Shown: one piece after another, positions 1 to 5,224 of the stretch
How positions within the stretch are numbered: the stretch's first letter is position 1
How the letters are laid out: every line of letters begins with the position of its first letter
NCBI GenBank assembly: GCA_947447385.1
Contig: CANFKN010000100.1
Location: 1 to 5,261 of the forward strand
Source of the DNA: Microbacteriaceae bacterium
Lineage (GTDB): Bacteria; Actinomycetota; Actinomycetes; Actinomycetales; Microbacteriaceae
Reading direction: 5' to 3'
DNA: 5,261 nucleotides
Notes under the pieces: generated by a model
What the model was told of the DNA's origin: nothing
The model's input: only the letters and a program-made list of their open reading frames with translations
Databases searched by the model: none
Made by a program: the position numbers and the translations under genes

Positions 1-335
1 CGGTCTTGCCCCGCTTCAGTGATTGAAAATACTCTGCGGTCACCCTTATTCTTTTTTGCGACCAAACCAGCTTCGGCGAGTGAAGCCAACATCGGGTGAA
101 CCTGCGCCTGGCTAACGACTAACGTGCCCGCGCTGGCCACTGCAATTGCAGAAAGCACTTCGTCAGCAGTTTTCGGGCCACCCGCAAGAGCGGCTAAGAC
201 AGCCGATTCGATAGCTTCAGAACTTGGCGCAGGCGATGTGTTTTGACCTACTGCTTGACCAACACGCGTGCGCACAAAGTCACTCATTTCGTTCAAAACT
301 TCGCGCAAATCTAAACCGTTGAAAGTTGCCGACAT
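1..335 (-). CDS. PadR-like winged-helix transcriptional regulator (3' end outside window)
   Basis: This is the first 111 codons of a gene that runs off the left edge. Translation from the ATG at 335-333 gives a short N-terminal segment (residues 1-40) and then a winged-helix DNA-binding region. Residues 41-65 form the first helices, with an Ala/Leu-rich 'AVLAALAGGPKTADEV' stretch. A recognition helix lies around 77-90 ('VHPMLASLAEAGLV') and a basic wing at 93-107 ('KKNKGDRRVFSITEAG'). This order, with the closing 'R-x-F-x-I-T-x-x-G' beta-hairpin, is typical of PadR-family repressors. These bind operators as dimers and often regulate their own operon in response to small aromatic or toxic compounds. 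The start is supported by a strong Shine-Dalgarno sequence 5 nt upstream. It is the last visible gene of a minus-strand block and could regulate that block. The effector and the C-terminal dimerisation part are not visible. MarR or ArsR membership is possible but fits less well. Confidence 0.8.
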   Translation of the reverse strand, partial: MSATFNGLDLREVLNEMSDFVRTRVGQAVGQNTSPAPSSEAIESAVLAALAGGPKTADEVLSAIAVASAGTLVVSQAQVHPMLASLAEAGLVAKKNKGDRRVFSITEAGQD

Positions 336-340
336 TGTTA

Positions 341-346
341 CTCCTC
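341..346 (-). promoter_or_regulatory. Shine-Dalgarno site of the PadR-like gene
   Basis: On the minus strand the sequence GAGGAG is followed by 5 nt (TAACA) and then ATG at 335-333. This is the best-placed ribosome binding site in the window and fixes the start of the regulator gene, which is otherwise incomplete. Confidence 0.8.
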
Positions 347-411
347 AAGCCAAACGCACAAACGTGCTTATCTAGAGCCAAGCCTTGTCAGTCGCTGATT
401 ATTCCTAAGCT

Positions 412-1035
412 TCAGCGCACCGTCAGGTCTGCGCCTGGGTCATTCACCCAGTCGATAACACCTTGCCATTTGCCCCAACCATCTTGCAGCGAAAGATGCT
501 TGCCACCTTCGATGATCACTGGCGCTAAATCAAGAGTCTCACCATATTCGGCACGGATGCCCTTCGGCAACCAAACGTCATCATTGCTCGCGACCAAGGT
601 CACCGCACCGGCAGCTTCGGCGAGGGCCGCTCGCAGCTCGGTCGCGGCCGTGTCGCTCTCAAAGCCGAACTTGAACGTGGCAACCGCATCGAGTTTCCCT
701 TGGCCGGCAGGTGCAACGAACAGGGTTCGGTTTGCGCGAAGCTCTGGCCTGAGCAAACCCTCGAGTGCGCTCTTCATTATGTTGACGCAGCCGAGTGAAT
801 GACCAATCAAAATCAGCTCGCCGGTGCCGCCGCTAAGTTCGCGCAACTCTACTAAATGCTCAAGTTCAGCAACTAAGAGCGATGACCAGTCTGCAAACAC
901 TGGCTGTTCGGTCTGAGGGTATTGCACATATGAAACGTGGTGACCTTGAAGCCGCAGGGCGTTTGCCAGGTTGCGCTGCCAGTGGTCAGGTTGGCGTGTG
1001 TTCGTCCATCCGTGGTGAATAAGAACGTAGCTCAT
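412..1035 (-). CDS. RBBP9/YdeN-family alpha/beta serine hydrolase
   Basis: This encodes a 207-residue cytosolic alpha/beta hydrolase of the RBBP9/YdeN type (Ser hydrolase family, Pfam PF06821). It opens with the family-style 'VLIHHGW' strand (residues 4-10) and 'HWQRNL' (18-23). The nucleophile elbow is Gly-His-Ser-Leu-Gly with Ser80. The acidic residue is Asp152 or Asp153 in 'ASNDDVWLP', which matches the DDPxxP-like segment of the family. The catalytic His is His180 in 'GGKHLSLQDGWGKW', with the usual Gly/Trp-rich tail before the last helix. Length is normal (about 190-210). Substrates of this family are mostly unknown; some members hydrolyse simple esters. The ATG lies 6 nt after the DoxX stop codon and has no clear Shine-Dalgarno sequence, so its translation is probably coupled to that gene. 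No signal peptide is seen. The fold and catalytic triad are clear; the physiological role is not. Confidence 0.88.
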   Translation of the reverse strand: MSYVLIHHGWTNTRQPDHWQRNLANALRLQGHHVSYVQYPQTEQPVFADWSSLLVAELEHLVELRELSGGTGELILIGHSLGCVNIMKSALEGLLRPELRANRTLFVAPAGQGKLDAVATFKFGFESDTAATELRAALAEAAGAVTLVASNDDVWLPKGIRAEYGETLDLAPVIIEGGKHLSLQDGWGKWQGVIDWVNDPGADLTVR

Positions 1036-1041
1036 GAGTTG

Positions 1042-1413
1042 TTAGCCAGCGATGCCAGCGAAGCGACCCGCCGCAACCACGATGCAAGCTGCAGCAAGCA
1101 CGAGAGTGGTGACGGTTGCCGAGCGTGGGTCGTTGATGCGCACGTGGGTGCGAGCTGCACCAATCATCAGAACTGCAAGGCAGGCTGCTGCGATCGGGGT
1201 AAGTATCGGGGCGATGCCAGTTGCAAGCGGCACGTTTAGGCCAACAGCGCCAAGCAACTCAGCGATGCCGATCAGACGAATCGAAGTTTCAGGCATGGTC
1301 GCAGCCCAAGGCATTTTGCGAATCTCAGCGATTGGGCGAAATGTCTTCATAAAACCAGCTGCTGCGAAAAAGAGAGCTAGAAGTGCGGCGGTGATCCAAA
1401 GTGCGATGTTCAT
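1042..1413 (-). CDS. DoxX-like small integral membrane protein
   Basis: This encodes a 123-residue protein with four predicted membrane segments: about residues 3-21, 44-60, 66-87 and 99-116. Segment 1 is followed by a short basic loop ('FMKTFRPIAEIRK'), and segment 2 starts with 'IRLIGIAELLGAVGL'. The pattern of an Ala-Gly-rich first helix, then 'K' and the 'R-x-I-G-x-x-E-x-x-G-A-x-G-L' motif, is characteristic of the DoxX-like family (PF13564 type). Length is usual for the family. Function is not established for most members; the wider DoxX group has been linked to respiratory or oxidative-stress complexes. An AAGGA ribosome binding site lies 8 nt before the ATG. It sits 31 nt after the VOC gene and 6 nt before the hydrolase gene, so co-expression with both is likely. 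Family assignment is confident; function is open. Confidence 0.85.
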   Translation of the reverse strand: MNIALWITAALLALFFAAAGFMKTFRPIAEIRKMPWAATMPETSIRLIGIAELLGAVGLNVPLATGIAPILTPIAAACLAVLMIGAARTHVRINDPRSATVTTLVLAAACIVVAAGRFAGIAG

Positions 1414-1444
1414 AGGTGGGGTCCTTGAGGTAGTTAGTGGATAT

Positions 1445-1843
1445 TTATTGAACGTGTTCTGGGTTCATCCAGAAGAGGTCCCAAAGGTGACCGTCGAGGT
1501 CTTCGAAACCCCAACTAAACATGAAGCCAATGTCTTCTGGCTCATTCACGCGACGGGCGCCAAGCGCGAATGCTTTCTCGCAAACCTCGCGAACCTCGTC
1601 AGCTGACTCACAGGCGAAACCAAATATGGCCTCAGTCACGCCATTGTCTGCAATCGGTTTATTCACAAAACTCTCGAACTTTTGATTCTCAACCAACATC
1701 ATAAAAGTGTTGTCATTGATAATCATGCAAGTCGTTTCATGGTCTGTGAACTGCGGATTAAAGGTGAAACCTAGACCCGAAAAGAACTCAACTGAACGTT
1801 GCAGGTTCGCAATCGGCAAGTTCAAAAACATCATCTTCATCAT
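1445..1843 (-). CDS. VOC-superfamily (glyoxalase/bleomycin-resistance fold) protein
   Basis: This encodes a 132-residue protein with the two beta-alpha-beta-beta-beta modules of the vicinal oxygen chelate superfamily. Module 1 covers about residues 4-58 and starts with 'FLNLPIANLQRSVEFFSGLGF'-like features: the N-L-P strand, then the S-V-x-F-F helix and the G-F turn. Module 2 covers about 68-128 and ends with the diagnostic 'DLDGH' turn (115-119) and 'WDLFWMNP'. The 'NPQFTD' segment (29-34) followed by 'CMI' is typical of a widespread bacterial subgroup often named lactoylglutathione lyase without proof. The usual first-strand metal-ligand position holds Asn8 and the last-strand position holds Asp122 rather than the common His and Glu, so the metal site may differ. 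No good Shine-Dalgarno sequence precedes the first ATG; a TGAGG lies about 20 nt away. The start has two tandem ATG codons (then AAG and two more), so Met1, 2, 4 or 5 could be used. Substrate unknown. Confidence 0.87.
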   Translation of the reverse strand: MMKMMFLNLPIANLQRSVEFFSGLGFTFNPQFTDHETTCMIINDNTFMMLVENQKFESFVNKPIADNGVTEAIFGFACESADEVREVCEKAFALGARRVNEPEDIGFMFSWGFEDLDGHLWDLFWMNPEHVQ

Positions 1844-1881
1844 GAAAGAAAGTTTAGAAGCAGCCTCAGGAAAATTGCTGA

Positions 1882-2295
1882 TTAGTTACCCACGGCACGT
1901 GAAACTAATTCGGCAAGGCGTTTTTCAACCTGAGCAGTAACTTTAGTGATGGCATAGCTCGATGGCCACATTTCGCCGTCATCTAGGTTGGCGTCATCTT
2001 GAAAACCAACAGTGCAATAGCGAGTTTTGAATTTGCCTGCATCTTGAAAGAAGCAGATTACTTTGCCTCCGAGCGCATATGCCGGCATTCCATAAAACGT
2101 CTTCGGTTCAAATCTTGGTTCAGTGGCCATAACCACGCGGTGCACGGCTTCGGCGACTTCGCGATCGGCTGGCGCCATCGAGGCAATCTTTTCGAGCACT
2201 TCAGCAGCGTGCTCTGCGGGCGTCTGTTTGCGACGGCGCTCGGCGGCAGCCGCTCGAACTGCTGCTTTTTCTTCTTTGCTAAGTGTTTCGCTCAT
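1882..2295 (-). CDS. DUF1801/YdhG-like small protein
   Basis: This encodes a 137-residue soluble protein. Residues 1-37 form a charged Ala/Arg/Lys/Glu-rich helix. The core (about 40-133) has the family signature 'EPKTFYGMPAYALGGKV' (63-79), then 'CFFQDAGKFKTRY' (81-93), 'GFQDDANLDDGEMWP' (97-111) and a C-terminal amphipathic helix ending 'EKRLAELVSRAV'. The same order of motifs occurs in actinobacterial proteins labelled DUF1801 or iron-chaperone/YdhG-like. The fold resembles frataxin-like or YdhG proteins, but the biochemical role is not established, so an iron-handling role should be treated as a label only. It starts 56 nt after the GH43 stop and is followed 38 nt later by the VOC gene. 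A 7-bp inverted repeat lies directly against its start codon (separate entry). Family call fairly sure, function unknown. Confidence 0.78.
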   Translation of the reverse strand: MSETLSKEEKAAVRAAAAERRRKQTPAEHAAEVLEKIASMAPADREVAEAVHRVVMATEPRFEPKTFYGMPAYALGGKVICFFQDAGKFKTRYCTVGFQDDANLDDGEMWPSSYAITKVTAQVEKRLAELVSRAVGN

Positions 2296-2328
2296 CTTCT
2301 GAGTCTCTCACTGGGATGTTTTCAGAAG
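2296..2328 (-). promoter_or_regulatory. Inverted repeat abutting the DUF1801-type gene start
   Basis: The arms CTTCTGA (2296-2302) and TCAGAAG (2322-2328) are perfect 7-bp inverted repeats separated by 19 nt. In the minus-strand transcript the second arm ends immediately before the AUG, while a purine-rich GAGAG that could serve as ribosome binding site lies in the loop. It could be a translation-modulating hairpin, an operator, or chance. No T-tract follows, so it is not a standard terminator for the GH43 gene. Confidence 0.3.
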
Positions 2329-2351
2329 CTAATCAAAACGTTGACAGCGCT

Positions 2352-3896
2352 CTAGGTCGCATATTCAAAACCGCTAAATCGAACGGTTGACTCTTGCAAG
2401 CTAGTGCCATACAAGGCAACCATCACGCCAGTGTGCGAATCTGTCATGTCGCAAGAGATCTCTCGCCCATCAAACGATTGGCTGATGCCAAGTTCGGGCA
2501 CAGCAATCGCATAGTCTTGGTCGCTCCCCGAGATGGTTATTTCTAGCTCTTGCGGTGCGTTTGCAAACTCTTGCCTGCCGACCTCACCCGAAGGCGAAAT
2601 GAAGACCACAACCACACCGCCGGGTGTGGGCGATATTTGCACCGAATGGTGAAAGCTCGGCTTGATGTACGCACCTAAACCAGCGCTGTCGCCAAGTATC
2701 AAACCGCTCAGGTCAACAATCACTCGGGCATCAAAGGCCCACGACTTTTGCCGCACGCCAATGAATGAATCTTCAAGGGTGAGGCCTAAGCGCACAGATA
2801 GCGCTGACGCGGCAGCATCTAGATCGAATCGGTTCAGGTTTGTGTCGCGAACGGTCACCCATTTGGTTCGCATCGACTGCTCGTCAAACGCGTAGGTCAC
2901 ATCGTCTTGCGGCGCGAATGGCAGGTTTGGAGGTTCATATTCAGAAAGCACGCGACCGCTTTCAGGGGTGAAGAGCGGGCTTAGTTCGTCGGCGGGCCAA
3001 GCGATCGGAAAAGCAAAGGTTTCGCGCCCAAGGTTTCGGTAATAACCGCCGAAGGAATATTTGACGTTGCCGCCGTCATAGAAACCACCAGCAGGCCTAG
3101 AACCAAGGCAAACGCCCCACCAAGATCCATCTTGCAGTTCAACCATGTCGGCGTGGCCGACGTTTTGAATCGGGTATTCGCGGCTCAAGTTGCGGTGCGT
3201 CAAAACCGGGTTTCGCGGCGATGACTCATAAGGACCCCACACGTTGCGGCTGCGTGCAAAGGTCGTTGCATGGTTGTGCAAGGTGCCACCCTCGGCAACA
3301 AGTAAGTAGTACCAGCCATTGCGCTTGAAAAGTCTAGGACCCTCTGGGTAGATGCCTCCGGTGCCGGCCCAAAGTGTGCGCTTTTCGCCGATCAGTTCAA
3401 AAGTGGTCAAGTTGATTTCGGCTACCCAGATTTCAGCATCATTGCCGTCTTTTGCGTCGGCCTGTTCGCGGTTCGCCAAAAAATACGCTTTGCCGTCTTG
3501 GTCAAAAAACAGCGAGCTGTCGATGCCTGGTGCATCTTGAATAAAGTGACATTCGCTCCATGGGCCAGCTATGTTCGTGGCCGTGACGATGAAATGTTGG
3601 TCACTTTTCGGCCAAACCGGGCCAACCCGCGTCGAGCTTATATAAAACGTGCCGCTATGGTGCCGAATCGTGGCCGCCTGAACGCCACCTGATGCGTTCA
3701 CAGAAGAAAGGTCCAAGCCTTGCTCGACTCTGTCGATGGCATTACCAATTTGGCGCCAGTGAACCAAATCTTTCGAGTGCCAGATTGGAATGGCTGGAAA
3801 ATATTCAAAACTCGAATTAACAATGTAGAAATCATCTTCAACGCGAATAATCGACGGGTCGGGGTGAAACCCTGGGATTATCGGATTCTTGAGCAT
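2352..3896 (-). CDS. Glycoside hydrolase family 43 beta-xylosidase / alpha-L-arabinofuranosidase
   Basis: This encodes a 514-residue cytoplasmic exo-glycosidase that removes terminal xylose or arabinose from short pentose oligosaccharides. The N-terminal five-bladed beta-propeller covers about residues 1-320. All three GH43 carboxylates are visible: Asp13 in 'HPDPS' (general base), Asp126 in 'PGIDSSLFF' (pKa modulator) and Glu185 in 'YPEGPRLFK' (general acid). Positions match characterised two-domain beta-xylosidases. His248 in 'NVGHADM' and Arg291 in 'LGRETF' fit other conserved active-site residues. Residues about 330-514 form the C-terminal beta-sandwich (GH43_C2 type), which in relatives closes the active site. 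The architecture suggests the subfamily 11/12 group; substrate cannot be fixed further. Residues 70-76 read GGVQAAT, where many relatives have a Trp/Tyr-Ala-Pro. No signal peptide. The ATG at 3896-3894 has a weak AGGG upstream, and the protein starts with the usual N-P-I-x-P-G-F. It heads the minus-strand block. Confidence 0.92.
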   Translation of the reverse strand: MLKNPIIPGFHPDPSIIRVEDDFYIVNSSFEYFPAIPIWHSKDLVHWRQIGNAIDRVEQGLDLSSVNASGGVQAATIRHHSGTFYISSTRVGPVWPKSDQHFIVTATNIAGPWSECHFIQDAPGIDSSLFFDQDGKAYFLANREQADAKDGNDAEIWVAEINLTTFELIGEKRTLWAGTGGIYPEGPRLFKRNGWYYLLVAEGGTLHNHATTFARSRNVWGPYESSPRNPVLTHRNLSREYPIQNVGHADMVELQDGSWWGVCLGSRPAGGFYDGGNVKYSFGGYYRNLGRETFAFPIAWPADELSPLFTPESGRVLSEYEPPNLPFAPQDDVTYAFDEQSMRTKWVTVRDTNLNRFDLDAAASALSVRLGLTLEDSFIGVRQKSWAFDARVIVDLSGLILGDSAGLGAYIKPSFHHSVQISPTPGGVVVVFISPSGEVGRQEFANAPQELEITISGSDQDYAIAVPELGISQSFDGREISCDMTDSHTGVMVALYGTSLQESTVRFSGFEYAT

Positions 3897-3995
3897 AATA
3901 AAGACCCTATTCGCTTGCTAAAGTGAAATCGAAGCCTTTTTATGTTAATAATTTTTTAGCTTCACTCAAATCCAACAAGAAGAAAGTGAAGAAAC
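3897..3995. promoter_or_regulatory. Divergent intergenic promoter region (GH43 block and small membrane protein)
   Basis: This 99-bp gap lies between two divergently read genes and has an AT-rich core (3936-3958), so it should hold both promoters. For the minus strand, TTGAGT (3969-3964), a 16-nt spacer and TAACAT (3947-3942) give a plausible -35/-10 pair. For the plus strand, GTGAAA (3923-3928), an 18-nt spacer and AATAAT (3947-3952) is the best pair. The two -10 elements overlap almost completely, so the two directions may compete. The octamer-like AGTGAA occurs at 3922-3927 and 3985-3990, with its complement TTCACT at 3961-3966; these could be operator half-sites. Motif matches are only 4-5 of 6 bases, so the exact elements are uncertain. 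Confidence 0.4.
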
Positions 3996-4196
3996 ATGAA
4001 TGAGCAGAAACAAGCCGAGAAATTCCAAGAGATGACCGATTGGGTCGAACTTAGAGATTCGTGGACAAGAAAGCGTTTTGATTTTCAAGAACGCTGGCAC
4101 GGTTGGAGGTCGCCTTTTGGCCTCGGTTTAGGGTTCGTCTTGCTTTGTGCAGGGCTGTTCCTGTTGAGCCTGGCTTACACCAACCTGGTTGGTTAG
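3996..4196 (+). CDS. Unrecognised 66-residue single-span membrane protein
   Basis: I do not recognise this protein. Residues 1-40 are hydrophilic and strongly charged, with four tryptophans (16, 23, 34, 37) and a run of basic residues (R24, R26 flanking K25, then R28-less F and R33, R38). Residues about 42-62 form one clear hydrophobic segment ('LGLGFVLLCAGLFLLSLAY'), followed by a four-residue tail. The positive-inside pattern predicts a cytoplasmic N terminus and a very short outer tail. The gene is likely real: it has an ATG after a purine-rich stretch, an AT-rich promoter region upstream, and a strong terminator beginning 2 nt after its stop codon, so it forms its own transcription unit. 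It is the only plus-strand gene, lying between the GH43 block and the cyclase-like gene. A role cannot be assigned; small proteins of this shape often assist larger membrane complexes. Confidence 0.72.
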   Translation: MNEQKQAEKFQEMTDWVELRDSWTRKRFDFQERWHGWRSPFGLGLGFVLLCAGLFLLSLAYTNLVG

Positions 4197-4198
4197 CC

Positions 4199-4246
4199 AA
4201 AATGCCTCTGACTTTTGGGCTGAACCGCGAAAGTCAGAGGCATTTT
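4199..4246. terminator. Bidirectional intrinsic terminator between convergent genes
   Basis: A perfect 17-bp inverted repeat (4199-4215 and 4230-4246; the core arms read AATGCCTCTGACTTT and its complement) encloses a 14-nt loop. On the plus strand the stem runs into a T-rich tail (TTTTTCTTT, 4243-4251); on the minus strand it ends in TTTT before GGC. It begins 2 nt after the stop codon of the small membrane protein gene and ends 3 nt before the stop codon of the cyclase-like gene. It should therefore stop transcription from both sides, more efficiently for the plus-strand gene. Confidence 0.93.
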
Positions 4247-4249
4247 TCT

Positions 4250-5224
4250 TTAATCTTGATCGCACCATTTCAAGACTCGAAGCGCCTGAAAGGTCACCCA
4301 CTTTGATTCTTCACCTAGGGCGGCATCAAAGTCGAACCAAACGGAGCCTTTTTCGCGTCGTTGATTGAGCCAGCGGCCTCGTTCATTGGCAGCTAGTCGA
4401 ACGCTCTCTATAGCCTCAGCCAAACGCGGGTCAGCATCTTTGCCGTCGAAATCGCAGGCATCCATGAAATAGGTCAACGCCCTCAGAGTCGAGTAGCGCC
4501 ATCTGGCTGGGTAGGTGAACTGAGTTGCCCACTCGCCAATGAGCTCGCCGCTCTGAAGACCGAACATCAGCCGTCGCTTCAAAAGGTATTCTTCACCGCG
4601 TTCTCTGGCTGCTCTGATATCTGACTTAGCGCCAACCAACTTCTCATAGCTCAAGAGCCCAATCAGGCTGTTTAAGGTTGAGTGAAAAGATGATCTAGTT
4701 GAACCCTCAACCCATTCGCAGTTCCAGCCGCCATCTTCGAGCTGGTGGTCGATGAACCATTGAGCGTTCTGTGCAACGTCAACGCCGAGCCAGGCGCCGT
4801 TTGCCAGGGTATAAGAGTTGATGCAGCAGTCAACTTCGCCGCCCCAATATGGCAGGTCGTCATATTCCCAACGAGATGAGACTGCGATTCGCGCTGCGGT
4901 GTCGCCCAGAGCTTCTGTGGCAACTCCCCACTCGCGAAGTGCATTGAGTGACCAGGTTGTGGCGATAAACGGCTGACCTTCTTCGTCGTCTTCGCGAACG
5001 ATTGCGCGGGGTTCTTTGCGACCAGGAAAAAACGCTCCACCAGCCCACTGACCGTCAGCGTCTTGCAGGCTGAGCATTTTGGCTCCAAAGCCGGTTGTTG
5101 AAGTCAAGCTCTTGGTTCGCTGCCACGCCGCCTCAGGCAACTGCAGCAGGTCGCGTTCAACCTGCCACTTGAGCGACGGGTCACTGTCTAGCAGCCACTT
5201 GATTGTGTCTTGCGAAGAATTCAT
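4250..5224 (-). CDS. Terpenoid-cyclase/prenyltransferase-fold protein ('squalene cyclase'-like)
   Basis: This encodes a 324-residue soluble protein with the alpha/alpha-barrel repeat pattern shared by squalene cyclases and protein prenyltransferases. Two exact QW repeats (Q-x3-G-x-W) are visible: Gln54-Trp60 and Gln161-Trp167. A degenerate one lies near residues 288-296. The N terminus 'TIKWLLDSDPSLKWQVERDLL' region and the 'GSTRSSFHST' segment (174-183) are typical of actinobacterial proteins annotated squalene cyclase. At half the length of true squalene-hopene cyclases and without the catalytic DxDD motif, it is unlikely to be one. Asp132, Cys134 and His181 resemble the zinc ligands of protein prenyltransferase beta subunits (see findings). 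No signal peptide or membrane span. It ends 3 nt before a strong terminator. The ATG at 5224-5222 lacks a nearby ribosome site, and the frame stays open upstream to the window edge, so the start is not certain, although the protein N terminus from this ATG looks natural. Function unknown. Confidence 0.83.
   Translation of the reverse strand: MNSSQDTIKWLLDSDPSLKWQVERDLLQLPEAAWQRTKSLTSTTGFGAKMLSLQDADGQWAGGAFFPGRKEPRAIVREDDEEGQPFIATTWSLNALREWGVATEALGDTAARIAVSSRWEYDDLPYWGGEVDCCINSYTLANGAWLGVDVAQNAQWFIDHQLEDGGWNCEWVEGSTRSSFHSTLNSLIGLLSYEKLVGAKSDIRAARERGEEYLLKRRLMFGLQSGELIGEWATQFTYPARWRYSTLRALTYFMDACDFDGKDADPRLAEAIESVRLAANERGRWLNQRREKGSVWFDFDAALGEESKWVTFQALRVLKWCDQD

Noticed and set aside
356..367. 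Small inverted repeat GCAC-AAAC-GTGC upstream of the PadR-like gene
   Set aside because: Only 4-bp arms; it does not match the ATGT-n-ACAT style of many PadR operators and is expected by chance.
326..802. Plus-strand open frame opposite the hydrolase gene
   Set aside because: It is antisense to a gene with clear catalytic motifs, its translation is Ser/Pro/Ala-rich with no family features, and no ribosome site precedes it.
1052..1606. Long plus-strand open frame opposite the DoxX-like and VOC genes
   Set aside because: It spans two well-supported minus-strand genes and their gap; composition is Arg/Ala-rich mirror coding with no domain.
3931..3963. GAAGC ... GCTTC inverted repeat in the divergent promoter region
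   Set aside because: A 5-bp stem with a 23-nt AT-rich loop is too weak to call a hairpin or terminator.
4982..5002. Acidic stretch Glu-Asp-Asp-Glu-Glu (residues 78-82) in the cyclase-like protein considered as a DxDD catalytic motif
   Set aside because: It does not fit D-x-D-D and lies near the N terminus between the first QW repeat and the following helix, not at the class II cyclase site.
4672..5088. Second minus-strand open frame inside the cyclase-like gene
   Set aside because: It lies in another frame of a gene with two exact QW repeats and encodes a featureless protein.
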